Source: HXMU1420-2 sp040830545
GTDB lineage: Bacteria; Pseudomonadota; Alphaproteobacteria; Rhodobacterales; Rhodobacteraceae
Reading direction: 5' to 3'
DNA: 40,338 bases
NCBI GenBank assembly: GCA_040830545.1
Contig: JBFOMB010000105.1
Span: 1 to 40,338, forward strand
The notes under the pieces are model-generated. The model ran no database searches and was not told the origin of the DNA. It saw only the letters and a list, made by a program, of their open reading frames with translations. Positions 27,048 to 36,238 of this stretch are shown one piece after another. The translations under genes and the position numbers were made by a program. The number at the start of each line of letters is the position of its first letter. Positions within the stretch are counted from its first letter, which is position 1.

Positions 27048-28279
27048 TTCTGGATGATGTGCGCGTTGGCCCGCAATTGCGCCACCAGGCTTTCGGACAG
27101 GTCGTTCAGCCGCTGTTGGGTCAGCGCAATGGCGACCTGTTCGCGGGCTTCCTCGTCACTTGCAACCGGATCGCGGCCGCAGAGCATGATGAACATCAAG
27201 CGCCCATCCTGTGTGGTGAGCGACGTCGAAACCTCGCCCTCGTCCAGTTTGGCCAGTTCCAGGGCGACGTTGCGTGGGATTTGCGAGGGCGCTTGGCTTT
27301 CGCGGAACAGGTATTCCGCAGGCCGTCCTAGATTTTCACCATAAAGGTCGTCGCACCTGTCCATGCGGTTACGCAGCGATTCTGCATAGGCCAGCGTTTC
27401 GGCGCTGCGCCCGCCAGCCAGATAATAGATCGCGTATTCGATCTCCGAATAACGCGGGGCGGGGGGCACGGTTTCCTGAATGTCGCGCATCTGGAACAGA
27501 GCGACAGCATTCGGGATGTTCAGCGGCGACGTCACTTCGCCCGGCGCGAGATCAAGGATCACTGGACGTAGTGCGGGGGGCAAGTTGGTGATCGGCATCC
27601 AGTCCAGACGCCCGCCCTGTTGCCGGCTGTCCGTGGCAGACAGGCGCGCGGCCTCTTGCGAGAACTCGTCAAAGCTTCGGATTTGGGACAGGCGCGCAGC
27701 CTCGGCCTCGACTGCTTCGAAATTCTGTGGGGTGATCGGGATAACGATTTCCGACAACAACACACGGACGCCGCCGCTGCCCTGCGTGCTGAGGGCCCGG
27801 TCGATTTCCTGCTCCGAGGGCCGTGCCTGACCCAGGAATTGCCCTGAGATGAAATCTCGCCATTCCAGGTTGATCTTCACGAAATCGCGGAAGGTCTCGA
27901 AATCCACGCCCTCCTGCGCGAGGGCCTGAATGAATTCCTGCCTGGACAGGTTGGCGCGCTGGGCAAACCCGTTCATCGCTTCTTCGATGGCTTCGGCGCT
28001 GACCTCGATCCCGACATCCCGCAGCACCTGCTGCTTCAGCCGGTCATTGATCAATTCTTCGGCGGCGACTTCTTCGGCGTTGCCCGGTAGGTTCAGCACT
28101 TCCATGAACCGGATACGCTGCTCCAGTTCGTAGTAGGTCACCGCATCCGCGTCGATGATGAAGGCCGGGGAAAACAGCCCCTGTGCCGGTGCCATAGTTG
28201 GGAGTACACATGCCGCGCAGGCCACAAAAGCCGCCCGCCGGATTGCCCGCAAGACCGAGAAAGTAAACATCAGCTGCAT
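27044..28279 (-). CDS. surA: Periplasmic chaperone / peptidyl-prolyl isomerase SurA
   Basis: A 411-residue SurA-like protein with a signal peptide (cleavage likely after MAPA), a SurA_N chaperone domain (about 35-165), a single parvulin-type domain (about 170-290, with GGRLDWMPITNLPPAL) and a C-terminal helix. It escorts outer-membrane proteins such as LptD, encoded just upstream. The start at 28279 has AGG 5 nt before it; the ATG at 28270 (TGATG with the lptD stop) is an alternative. Its downstream end overlaps pdxA. Confidence 0.88.
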   Translation of the reverse strand: MQLMFTFSVLRAIRRAAFVACAACVLPTMAPAQGLFSPAFIIDADAVTYYELEQRIRFMEVLNLPGNAEEVAAEELINDRLKQQVLRDVGIEVSAEAIEEAMNGFAQRANLSRQEFIQALAQEGVDFETFRDFVKINLEWRDFISGQFLGQARPSEQEIDRALSTQGSGGVRVLLSEIVIPITPQNFEAVEAEAARLSQIRSFDEFSQEAARLSATDSRQQGGRLDWMPITNLPPALRPVILDLAPGEVTSPLNIPNAVALFQMRDIQETVPPAPRYSEIEYAIYYLAGGRSAETLAYAESLRNRMDRCDDLYGENLGRPAEYLFRESQAPSQIPRNVALELAKLDEGEVSTSLTTQDGRLMFIMLCGRDPVASDEEAREQVAIALTQQRLNDLSESLVAQLRANAHIIQK

Positions 28280-30426
28280 GCCCGCCTGTATTTTTCTGAG
28301 CCCGGGACCGAGAAGCCCCTGAGCGCGATGGTAAACCCGAAATCGGTCGTCGGCTCAACAGTGGTTGACGATGTAAATCGTCGGCTCAGCCCGACATCGA
28401 CCTCGACGCATTCGTTTGTGTATTTAAGCCCAAGGCTCGCCCGCGTCGACCGTGTGTCCTCAATATCATACCGCCAGGTCGCATTGGCCCGCCACTGACG
28501 GGTCAGATCGTATCCGCCATCGAGCCAGAATTCACTGACCTCCTCAGTCCGGTTTTCAGCCGGGTCGGCCTGCAGCCAAAGGTAGGTGCCGGCGAGCGAC
28601 GACCGTTTTCCAATCCAATCGCCGCGCAATTCGGTTTTGGAAAAACTCACACTGGTGTCAAACAACGTCCGAGCGGTGACAGCCAGACCTGTATCGAGTT
28701 TCACCTGAGCCGCCAGAAGGAAATCCGATGCGCGGCCCGACAGGCCAGACGTGTCGCTGAAATTCAGGTCGATCTCTTCGCGCACCACCTGACCCAGGAT
28801 GGCCGAGGCCTGCCAGCCGGTTGGCGAATACCGCGACCAGTTCACACCATATGCCGCACGCAGGCCCGTTTCGCGCCGATCTGGTGCAGGGAAACGGGAA
28901 ATCGCCAGCAAATTGCCCTCGTCAAATTCAACAAAGGTACTTTCGTCATTTGGAACCGGGTCGCCAGTAGCGTTGGACCAGGCCAGCTGCATGATCGGTT
29001 CTAGATAATGCGTCGCGCCAGAGGATTCACGCCGTGTCATCGGATACCGCAGGGTCATTGCAGCCATGGGCGTCGTGCGCGTGGCCCGTTCGGGGAAGTT
29101 GCTGTCCTGCTCCACGTCAAAGAAATCGGCGGCAAAGCCCAGCTGAGTCTCCGCCCGCAAACCTGTGACGAAAATCCAGTTGCGGTTCCACTGTGCCTCG
29201 GCCGTGGCGCGTTTGACGTCGCGGCCCACGACGTCCAGGTCGGATGACCGGTAGTGCCCATGTGCATCGAAGTTGAACCGCAGTTCGCCGCCGACGCCTT
29301 GTGGGAACACACGCTGTTCGTAAACCACGTCCGCCACAACCGTGGGCAGGATCGACTCGTTTTCGCCATCTCTGAGCGAATTGAAGTGCGTGATGCTGGT
29401 TTTATAAAAACTGTCGCGGCGCGTGCGGCTCAACGCGACTTCGCTTTCCAGTCTGTCGATGTCCGGCAGACCATAGTCGACCAGATAGGCGTTGTCGCTG
29501 GCGGCCTCTATGTCAAAGCTCAGATCGTATTCACGGGCAAAGGTATAAATGCCCTCACCAAATAAATAGCCGCGTGTCTTGTTCGGGATCAGGTCGTCAT
29601 TTGTCACGCCGCCTTCAAATTCCACGCGTCCACGTTGAAAGGCATGGCGGTAGCGAAAGTTCATGGTGCGTGTACGAGGGGACACATACGGTTCCAGCTT
29701 CAGGTCCGCGTGATCGCCCAGTTTGAAGAAATACGGAACCTTCACACCGGTTCCCAGTTGCGAGGTGGTGCGTATGCTGGGGATCAGGAAACCGGTTGCG
29801 CGTTCCAGCGTCGGGTCCGGCAGGCGCAAGCGCGGGAAATAGAACACCGGCACATCAAGAACCCGCAAATGCGCGTCCTCAAAGTAAAGCTGGCGTTCCA
29901 ATTCGTCATGAATCACGCGGCGCGCCCGGATTTGCCAAAGGGGTGCGCCTTCATCGTCACAGATCCGGCACGAGGTCACGGCAGTTTTGTCAAGCTGCGT
30001 GTAACGCCCGCGCACACGGGTCATCTGAACTGAAGCCAACTGCAATTGCTCTGCCAAAACCAACCGCGCACCGCTCAGCAATCCGTCTTGCAGGCCCTTG
30101 TCCATCTGAGCCGAATCCGCCAACACCGTGACCGTTCCACCCTGATCAATGCGGATGGGGCCATCAATGCGCAGGATTTCGGACTTGCGATCATATTCAA
30201 CGCGCGAGGCTCGCAGGCGGATGTCACCCTGAAAAGCCTCGACATTGCCTTCAGCGATCAGACGCTCATCCGCTGTCACAAACACGCTGTCTGCGACAAG
30301 CAGGGCTGGAGGTTCCTTTTCTTGTTCCTCTGACGCGGACTGTGCCAACGCGACATGGCTCAGCCCGACACTGAAGACGAGGCAGAAAAGGGCACGTCGC
30401 CATAGGGATATAGCAGCGCGCGTCAT
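28270..30426 (-). CDS. lptD: LPS-assembly protein LptD
   Basis: A 718-residue LptD: signal peptide (cleavage near ALA-QS), an N-terminal LptA/OstA-like domain (about 40-150), then a large beta-barrel that inserts LPS into the outer membrane. Barrel strands carry the usual alternating patterns (PYFFKLGDHADLKLEPYVS, TMNFRYRHAF), and the end is aromatic/charged. Two cysteines at SCRICDDEG are close together. The start at 30426 gives an ATGA overlap with lptG. Confidence 0.92.
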   Translation of the reverse strand: MTRAAISLWRRALFCLVFSVGLSHVALAQSASEEQEKEPPALLVADSVFVTADERLIAEGNVEAFQGDIRLRASRVEYDRKSEILRIDGPIRIDQGGTVTVLADSAQMDKGLQDGLLSGARLVLAEQLQLASVQMTRVRGRYTQLDKTAVTSCRICDDEGAPLWQIRARRVIHDELERQLYFEDAHLRVLDVPVFYFPRLRLPDPTLERATGFLIPSIRTTSQLGTGVKVPYFFKLGDHADLKLEPYVSPRTRTMNFRYRHAFQRGRVEFEGGVTNDDLIPNKTRGYLFGEGIYTFAREYDLSFDIEAASDNAYLVDYGLPDIDRLESEVALSRTRRDSFYKTSITHFNSLRDGENESILPTVVADVVYEQRVFPQGVGGELRFNFDAHGHYRSSDLDVVGRDVKRATAEAQWNRNWIFVTGLRAETQLGFAADFFDVEQDSNFPERATRTTPMAAMTLRYPMTRRESSGATHYLEPIMQLAWSNATGDPVPNDESTFVEFDEGNLLAISRFPAPDRRETGLRAAYGVNWSRYSPTGWQASAILGQVVREEIDLNFSDTSGLSGRASDFLLAAQVKLDTGLAVTARTLFDTSVSFSKTELRGDWIGKRSSLAGTYLWLQADPAENRTEEVSEFWLDGGYDLTRQWRANATWRYDIEDTRSTRASLGLKYTNECVEVDVGLSRRFTSSTTVEPTTDFGFTIALRGFSVPGSEKYRRACS

Positions 30427-31520
30427 CCGTCCTCCGCATGAAGCAGAAGTCCCAGTGCCAGAAGGATCGCGGCAACGGGCGGCGCCCAAGCGGCAAGTTC
30501 GACCGGCAGTTGCCCGTTCTCACCAAGAACACGAGCGAAGTTCCGAATGAAATAGAGACCAAAGCCCAGCAGAACGGAGGTCAGAACCGCGCCCCCGGTT
30601 CCCCCCAACCGCGTGTGCCGCATTGTGAATGCTGCACCGACTAAAACCATGGCCACAAGGAACAGCGGGCGCGCCAGCTCGGATTGATACCACACTTCAT
30701 AGCGTCTGGTTGCAAAACCGGCCGCAGCTAGTTGCTGGATGGTGGGCAGCATGTCGTAGATGGACACGCCGGACGGACGGCCCAGCGTGTTTTGAATCCG
30801 CTCTCGTGTCAGCGAGGTTTCGACACTGATCGCGTCGTGATAGCTTGCGCTGCTTTCCGGGTTCACATCACTTTCAAGCGGCCACAACTTGACTTTCTTG
30901 AGCCGCCATGCGCCATCATCCAGTTGCGCGCTTTCGGCTGAAATGCGGCGAACAGGGCCGTTGCCGGTGTCATAGGTCAGCATCGTCACGTCAAACAGAG
31001 TTGCCGTCGTAGGATCATATCCCTGTGCGTGAATGACGGATTGCCCGCTGTCCCCCCCTTGTCGCAGCCACAACCCTTCACCGCTGATCGACAAGGCGGC
31101 TGTGCGCCCTGTTCGGTAGGTATCGGCCAGCTGCTGGTACCGGTTGGAACTGGCCGCAACGATAGGATTGAGTGTCGAAACTGCGAGCAGACCGATCACA
31201 ATCGTGACAACAACCGGGGCAGCCAATGACCGGATACCAGACCGGCCAGCCGCGCGTGTGACCACCAGTTCGCTGCTGCGGGCCAGCCCGACGAACAGGA
31301 TGACTGAACTCAGGATCATGATCAGCGGCAGGATCTGGCTGATGGCACCGGGCACATTTAACATCATCAGCCAGCTGATCTGTGCCGTGGATACATCGGT
31401 GCCTTCAAACTTGCGCAACTGTTCCAGCAGGTCGATCAACATCATAAGCGCAAGGAACACGGACGTGATCAGCAGGAAGCTGAGGATAAACCGGCGAGCA
31501 AAGTATATGTCGAGCATCAT
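30423..31520 (-). CDS. lptG: LPS export permease LptG
   Basis: A 365-residue LptF/LptG-family permease: three membrane helices at each end around a periplasmic beta-jellyroll (about 125-265). It starts with MLDIYFARRF, and the C-terminal pattern VLGENGQLPVELAAWAPPV is LptG-like. LptG normally pairs with LptF and the ATPase LptB to pull LPS from the inner membrane. No lptF is found upstream, although it usually sits there in this order. A TTG at 31529 is possible, but the ATGs at 31520 and 31517 are the likely starts. Confidence 0.88.
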   Translation of the reverse strand: MMLDIYFARRFILSFLLITSVFLALMMLIDLLEQLRKFEGTDVSTAQISWLMMLNVPGAISQILPLIMILSSVILFVGLARSSELVVTRAAGRSGIRSLAAPVVVTIVIGLLAVSTLNPIVAASSNRYQQLADTYRTGRTAALSISGEGLWLRQGGDSGQSVIHAQGYDPTTATLFDVTMLTYDTGNGPVRRISAESAQLDDGAWRLKKVKLWPLESDVNPESSASYHDAISVETSLTRERIQNTLGRPSGVSIYDMLPTIQQLAAAGFATRRYEVWYQSELARPLFLVAMVLVGAAFTMRHTRLGGTGGAVLTSVLLGFGLYFIRNFARVLGENGQLPVELAAWAPPVAAILLALGLLLHAEDG

Positions 31521-31774
31521 GGGCACCAACCGTCTGGCTGATGCAAAAGGACGCGGTCCGGCAATGGCCCCATAGGCGACAGGATATTTCTGCCCAAGAT
31601 CGGCAAAGTTACCCCCCGGAAATTGCCTGCTCGTGTTTTTCGGGCAGTTTAGTGCAAACGGTGCGCAGGGAAAACTCCAAACTCTGGCCTGTCAGCGGAC
31701 TTGGACCATTCGGCACTGGCCAAGGTTTCATGCGCAGGCTAGGTCTGTTGGCGACATGAAGCATGGAGCCCTCG

Positions 31775-33250
31775 ATGACGCAGTTAACCGATATCCAATT
31801 CCAGCCCACTGATCTGGATGCGCTGGCGTCACATACCGGTCGCGTTGCCATTCTGGTCACTCCGGATGGGGAACTGAACCCACCCGCCCGGCGCGCCAAC
31901 AAGCTGACTCGTGGCGCGGTGGCCCGGCTTCTGGAAAGTGACACGTTTTCCAAGGCCCGCAGCGGTCGCGTCATTACCCTGGCCTGGCCGTCGGGCATGG
32001 CGGCGCAGGCGCTGGATATCCTGGTGCTGGACAAACGCGCATCCGCGCTCGACGCCCGTCGCGGGGGCGCGGCGCTGGGCCGGGTTAAGGGGAAAGAGGC
32101 GATGCTGGCCGCCCTTGGCAGCCATGCGCGGGCGGATGAAATTGCCATGGGCATCGCCCTGCGCGACTACCGGTTTGATGAGCATAAATCAGCCGATGAC
32201 GGGGCTGAAGTCGCGGGCAGCGTCGTGATCGCACATAATCGGCATGAGCAGATGGCTGAGGCGGCGACAGCTCTGTTGGCCGTGGCCGAAGGCGCGCACA
32301 TGACGCGCGATTTGGTCAATGAGCCTGCGAACGTGCTGACCACCACGGAATTTGCGAACCGGCTGAATGAGATGTCGGCGCTTGGCCTGAAGGTCGAAGT
32401 ACTGGAAGAGCCGGATTTGGAAAAACTGGGAATGCGCACGCTGTTGAGCGTCGGGCAGGGGTCCGACAGCCCATCCAAGGTGGTGGTCATGCAGTGGAAT
32501 GGCGGGGAGGAGGGCGCAGCGCCCTTGGCCGTGGTTGGCAAGGGCGTGGTGTTCGACACCGGGGGCATTTCGCTGAAACCGGCGGGCGGCATGGAAGACA
32601 TGACCATGGACATGGGCGGCGCGGGTGTCGTCGCCGGTCTGATGCGGGCGCTGGCACAGCGAAAGGCCAAGGCAAATGTCGTCGGTCTGGTCGGGCTGGT
32701 GGAAAACATGCCCTCCGGCAATGCCACCCGTCCGGGGGATGTCGTGACCTCGATGAAGGGCGACACGGTTGAGATCATCAATACCGATGCCGAAGGGCGG
32801 CTCGTCCTGTGCGACGTCATGTGGTACGCGCAGGACCGATTTGAACCGGCGGGGATGATTGATCTGGCCACGCTGACCGGGGCTATGATCATCGCGCTGG
32901 GTCACGAGCGGGCCGGGGCGTTTTCCAATGATGACGACCTGTGCAATGCCTTCCTGCGGGCAGCCGAAGCCGAGGGTGAAGGCGCGTGGCGGATGCCGCT
33001 GGGCAAAGCCTATGATGACCTGCTGAAATCGCGGATCGCGGATATGAAGAACATCGGCGGGCGCGCCGCAGGGTCCGTGACCGCAGCGCAGTTCCTGCAG
33101 CGGTTTGTGAAAGAGGGCGTGCCTTGGATTCACCTGGACATCGCAGGTGTCGCCTCGGTCAAAGGGGATACCGATTTCGCGCCCAAGGGCGCGACCGGCT
33201 GGGGTGTGGCGGCGCTGAGCCGTCTGGTCGCCGATCGGTTCGAAAGCTGA
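31775..33250 (+). CDS. pepA: Leucyl aminopeptidase (M17, PepA)
   Basis: A 491-residue M17 dizinc aminopeptidase that removes N-terminal residues from peptides in the cytosol. Seen: KGVVFDTGGISLKPAGG (about 256-272), the DMGGAG segment with metal ligands, and the signature NTDAEGRL (about 336-343). The frame opens at 31763, but the ATG at 31775 has GGAG 6 nt upstream and the family start MTQ. It is divergent from the lpt operon, a conserved arrangement. Confidence 0.93.
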   Translation: MTQLTDIQFQPTDLDALASHTGRVAILVTPDGELNPPARRANKLTRGAVARLLESDTFSKARSGRVITLAWPSGMAAQALDILVLDKRASALDARRGGAALGRVKGKEAMLAALGSHARADEIAMGIALRDYRFDEHKSADDGAEVAGSVVIAHNRHEQMAEAATALLAVAEGAHMTRDLVNEPANVLTTTEFANRLNEMSALGLKVEVLEEPDLEKLGMRTLLSVGQGSDSPSKVVVMQWNGGEEGAAPLAVVGKGVVFDTGGISLKPAGGMEDMTMDMGGAGVVAGLMRALAQRKAKANVVGLVGLVENMPSGNATRPGDVVTSMKGDTVEIINTDAEGRLVLCDVMWYAQDRFEPAGMIDLATLTGAMIIALGHERAGAFSNDDDLCNAFLRAAEAEGEGAWRMPLGKAYDDLLKSRIADMKNIGGRAAGSVTAAQFLQRFVKEGVPWIHLDIAGVASVKGDTDFAPKGATGWGVAALSRLVADRFES

Positions 33251-33277
33251 GGCGCGTAGCGTTTCAGGGCTCCGCGC

Positions 33278-33697
33278 TCATTTGCGCGGAATATCGAAGT
33301 CTGGAGAGGCCAGTTCGAACCCGTCAAACTGAAACCCCGGCGATACGGTGCAACTGACCAGCGTATAGTCGCCCGTGCTGCGCGCGGATTGCCAATGGCC
33401 TTCCGGGATGATGATCTGCGGGCGACCTGCGCTCAGGTCCGGCGTCAGCATCAGGTCCTGCGCCGGTCCTTCACCCGTTTCACTCACTGATAGAACCAGC
33501 GGCGCACCCGCATGCCACAGCCAGATTTCCGTGGCATCGACCCGGTGCCAGTGACTACGTTCTTCACCCTTTAAAAGGAAATAGATGCAGGTACCCGTTG
33601 CGCGGCCCTCGTTTTCGGCCACCCAGGTCTGGCGATAGTGCCCGCCTTCAGGATGCGGGGCCAAACCCAGTGTTGCGATAATCTCGTCCGCTGTCAT
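33278..33697 (-). CDS. Cupin-fold protein (DUF985, cupin_5)
   Basis: A 139-residue single-domain cupin. Family marks are APHPEGGHYRQTW near the N-terminus and ERSHWHRVDATEIWLWHAG with metal-binding His residues. The biochemical role of this family is not established. It is convergent with pepA and divergent from the FAD oxidoreductase. Confidence 0.82.
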   Translation of the reverse strand: MTADEIIATLGLAPHPEGGHYRQTWVAENEGRATGTCIYFLLKGEERSHWHRVDATEIWLWHAGAPLVLSVSETGEGPAQDLMLTPDLSAGRPQIIIPEGHWQSARSTGDYTLVSCTVSPGFQFDGFELASPDFDIPRK

Positions 33698-33831
33698 CTC
33701 TGCCGCCTTTTCTGTCTGCGTTGACGGTAGCGGAGCGCCTTTTCGGGGAAAACCACATTCTCCGACACCCCACCTTGCGCGTGCGAATGGCGCAGCCTAT
33801 CGGAGGAAGGGAAGCGAAGCCGGAGGACGAC

Positions 33832-34914
33832 ATGCAGCATGTGGTGATCATCGGGGCCGGGATCATTGGCGCAGCGCTCGCCAGTGTGCTTAGCCATAAA
33901 TCGGTTCGCGTCACGGTTCTGGATGCGGGGGCCGTAGGGCAAAAGGCAACGGGCGCATCTTTCGGCTGGATCAATGCCAGCTTCCATCTGAACGACCACC
34001 ATTTCCGCCTCCGCAACGAAGGGATTGCGGCGTGGAAGAGGCTTGAGGCAGCGGCGGGGCCATTGCCCATAGCGTGGCGGGGCGCGCTGTGGTGGGAGGA
34101 GCAGGGCGCGGAATTCGACGCGTTCCACACCGGTTTACAGGCATTGGGGTATGACAGCGAGGTGCTGGATCAGAACGCCTTTGCGGCCCGTGCGCCTGCG
34201 GTCGCACATGCCCCGGATCGAGCGTTGCGCTTGCCGCAGGAGGCTGCTGCCGAATCTGGTGATCTGGCCCGAACCTTGCTCGCGGATGCGGCGAAGCGCG
34301 GCGCGCAGGTGTTCACGGGCGTCGAGGTGCTGGGGATCGACACCGTAGGTGGGAAGGTGTCCGCCGTCCGCACGGTACAAGGGTCCATTTTCGCGGATAC
34401 CGTTGTGGTTGCTGCCGGCGTCGGTACAGCTGATCTGTTGAAGCCACTCGGTGTCAACCTGCCCATGTTGACCCGCCCCGGTGTGTCTTTGCTGACCCAC
34501 TCTCTGCCACCTCTGCTGGATCACGTGATGGTCGCACCGGGGCAAGAATTCCGCCAACTCCCCGACGGTCGCCTGATGGCCCCGACCTCGGCCAATCACC
34601 AAGCGGATGAAAGCGATGCTGTGACGGAGCCTTTGGGTGATCTCGCGCAGCAAACGCTCGCGCGGCTTCACCATTGGCTGCCTCAAGTTGACATCGCGCC
34701 GCAATCAATCGCGCTGGCCTTGCGACCGGTACCCGAAGATGGGCTGCCTGTGGTTGGTCCAGCCGGGCCGGACGGGCTGTATGTCAGTGTCATGCACAGC
34801 GGCATCACCTTGGCGGCAATCACGGCGGAACTGGCAACCAGCGAGATTGCTGGGGGTGACGCGCAGCAATTGCTCGCACCATACCGGTTCGATCCTGCAC
34901 GGTTTTCTGCATAG
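33832..34914 (+). CDS. FAD-dependent oxidoreductase (DAO family)
   Basis: A 360-residue D-amino-acid-oxidase-type flavoprotein. The dinucleotide-binding start is VVIIGAGIIGAALA at 4-17, followed by an FAD contact in GASFGWINAS and a C-terminal RPVPEDGLPVVGPAG with the late FAD loop MHSGITLAA. It probably oxidises an amino acid or other secondary amine. Start 33832 is chosen for GGAGGA just upstream. No partner gene reveals the substrate. Confidence 0.82.
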   Translation: MQHVVIIGAGIIGAALASVLSHKSVRVTVLDAGAVGQKATGASFGWINASFHLNDHHFRLRNEGIAAWKRLEAAAGPLPIAWRGALWWEEQGAEFDAFHTGLQALGYDSEVLDQNAFAARAPAVAHAPDRALRLPQEAAAESGDLARTLLADAAKRGAQVFTGVEVLGIDTVGGKVSAVRTVQGSIFADTVVVAAGVGTADLLKPLGVNLPMLTRPGVSLLTHSLPPLLDHVMVAPGQEFRQLPDGRLMAPTSANHQADESDAVTEPLGDLAQQTLARLHHWLPQVDIAPQSIALALRPVPEDGLPVVGPAGPDGLYVSVMHSGITLAAITAELATSEIAGGDAQQLLAPYRFDPARFSA

Positions 34915-34941
34915 CAGGCCAGGAGAGGTCACGCGCCGCAA

Positions 34942-34970
34942 TCCCGGACTTGATCCGGGACCTCCGCCGA
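34942..34970 (+). repeat. REP-like palindrome, copy 3
   Basis: TCCCGGA-cttga-TCCGGGA followed by CCTCCGCCGA, identical over 28 bp to the copy at 18079-18106. It lies 27 bp after the oxidoreductase stop. Confidence 0.8.
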
Positions 34971-35080
34971 GGGAAATGCCAATATTGCAAAGCTATAAAG
35001 CATTGGGGGACACCAATATCCTCTCGCACCTTTGGTGTTTTCGGACACTTGCGTCGAGCAAAGGCCAGTTGGCTTAGTCC

Positions 35081-35112
35081 AAACAAAGAAAACGCGGGCC
35101 ATTGGCCCGCGT
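35081..35112 (-). terminator. Rho-independent terminator after yiaA/pspA
   Basis: On the minus strand ACGCGGGCC-AAT-GGCCCGCGT is followed by TTTCTTTGTTT. The 9-bp GC-rich stem ends the pspA-yiaA transcript 20 bp after the yiaA stop. Confidence 0.85.
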
Positions 35113-35131
35113 CGTTTTCTCTTTCGTCTGA

Positions 35132-35419
35132 TCAGGCCGTCGCGTCAGGGTCCTTCAGCGCGTCTTCCAGCAGCTTTTCGTCCCGTGCGGCCTCGATCCG
35201 GCGAATGCGATCTTCGTTGGCGCGATTGTCGAACCGGTATTTGACCACGTTGATCAGGCTGATCGTCAGCATCAGCACGCCCATGCCCCAGTAGCCTTTG
35301 GTCGCGAGCGGCACGTCCGTGGACAGCCAGAGAGATGCGCCCAGCAGGCCATAGGCCAGGATCACGCCGGCGCTGTTGATAAGGATGATAAGGGCGTTGT
35401 CGTTGCTTTCGTTGGTCAT
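35132..35419 (-). CDS. YiaA/YiaB-type two-helix inner-membrane protein
   Basis: A 95-residue protein with two membrane helices (about 9-33 and 40-60) separated by a short loop, then a charged cytosolic helix (KYRFDNRANEDRIRRIEAARDEK). This matches the YiaA/YiaB domain, whose role is unknown. AAGGAGA precedes the ATG. It lies 47 bp after pspA on the same strand and ends at a terminator, so it shares the pspA transcript. Confidence 0.78.
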   Translation of the reverse strand: MTNESNDNALIILINSAGVILAYGLLGASLWLSTDVPLATKGYWGMGVLMLTISLINVVKYRFDNRANEDRIRRIEAARDEKLLEDALKDPDATA

Positions 35420-35466
35420 TTCAAATCTCCTTGAATGTCAGATTTTTGGGAAAGGGGAGGGGCTGC

Positions 35467-36144
35467 TCAGCCCTTGGATTTCAGGCGGTTCAGAACGTCG
35501 GCAGCGGTGCTTTTGCCATGCGTGCCAAACCCGGCATCCGCCATCTGGCTGGCGATATCGCCGTGGTTCAGGCCGGTGTCGATTTCACGCAAAATCTGGC
35601 TTTGTTCGAACGGGTCGTCTTCTTCCATCACGCGGGAAATCAATGCCTCGGCCTCTTCAAACGGGCTTTCTCCGTGGACGTGGCGGGTCATGCGGCGTTG
35701 CATGGACTGTTCGCGTCGCATCGCGCGGGCAAACAACGCGCCCTGCTTCAGGTCGACCAAACGCCGGTGACCAGTTTCAACGGTCTGGCGCAGTTGCAGG
35801 ATGCGGGCGTCCAACCGTTCGACCGTGGCCTTGCGCAGGGTCATTTCGTTTTCCAGGTCGGCAACCGCCTGTGCGGCCTTTTCGGCAAGGTCTGTGCGCC
35901 CGCTATCCATGGCTTCCTGCGCGCGTTGCATCAGGTCGGCGATGCGTCCTTCCAGCGTGTCGATCTGGCGCGCTTCTGTGCGGCTGCGCTGGATCAGGCT
36001 GGCCAGGGTGTTCTTGGCCGCGCTGAGCGCTGCGTTGGCTTCGCGGATTTTCTGGTCGATCAGTTCAATTGCGTAGGTGCCGCGCAGGCTCTCTTCGGCT
36101 CGCGCATTTGCGCCGTTGATCAGGGTCTTGAGCGTTCCGAACAT
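35467..36144 (-). CDS. pspA: Phage-shock protein A / IM30 family
   Basis: A 225-residue PspA/IM30 (ESCRT-III-like) protein, almost wholly coiled-coil. An amphipathic N-terminal helix (MFGTLKTLINGANARAEE) is followed by long helices such as IELIDQKIREANAALSAAK. It would coat and stabilise a damaged inner membrane. The frame opens at 36168, but the ATG at 36144 has GGAGGA upstream and the family start. No pspF, pspB or pspC is nearby. Instead, a TetR-family gene lies immediately upstream and three matching inverted repeats cover the promoter. Confidence 0.9.
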   Translation of the reverse strand: MFGTLKTLINGANARAEESLRGTYAIELIDQKIREANAALSAAKNTLASLIQRSRTEARQIDTLEGRIADLMQRAQEAMDSGRTDLAEKAAQAVADLENEMTLRKATVERLDARILQLRQTVETGHRRLVDLKQGALFARAMRREQSMQRRMTRHVHGESPFEEAEALISRVMEEDDPFEQSQILREIDTGLNHGDIASQMADAGFGTHGKSTAADVLNRLKSKG

Positions 36145-36161
36145 GCTGTCCTCCAGTGTTT

Positions 36162-36174
36162 TGAACATCGTTCA
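36162..36174. promoter_or_regulatory. TetR operator 1 (pspA leader)
   Basis: TGAAC-ATC-GTTCA, perfect 5-bp arms, about at the predicted transcription start of pspA and 18 bp before its start codon. Confidence 0.75.
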
Positions 36175-36181
36175 TGAAATG

Positions 36182-36210
36182 GAGATAGGAAATTCGTGAA
36201 CGGCGTTCAA
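36182..36210 (-). promoter_or_regulatory. pspA promoter
   Basis: On the minus strand TTGAAC (36210-36205), a 17-nt spacer and TATCTC (36187-36182) form a sigma-70-type promoter. The -35 hexamer is part of operator 2. No sigma-54 GG-N10-GC element is present. Confidence 0.55.
36197..36209. promoter_or_regulatory. TetR operator 2 (over the pspA -35)
   Basis: TGAAC-GGC-GTTCA, perfect 5-bp arms, overlapping the -35 hexamer and spacer of the pspA promoter. Confidence 0.8.
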
Positions 36211-36218
36211 GTATTTTG

Positions 36219-36231
36219 TGAACGATGTTCA
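36219..36231. promoter_or_regulatory. TetR operator 3 (upstream of pspA promoter)
   Basis: TGAAC-GAT-GTTCA, perfect 5-bp arms, 22 bp (two helical turns) from operator 2 and just past the tetR stop codon. Confidence 0.8.
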
Positions 36232-36238
36232 AATGACG

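Noticed and set aside
32189..33133. Minus-strand open frame of 314 codons inside pepA
   Set aside because: Antisense to the conserved M17 catalytic region, with shadow-type composition.
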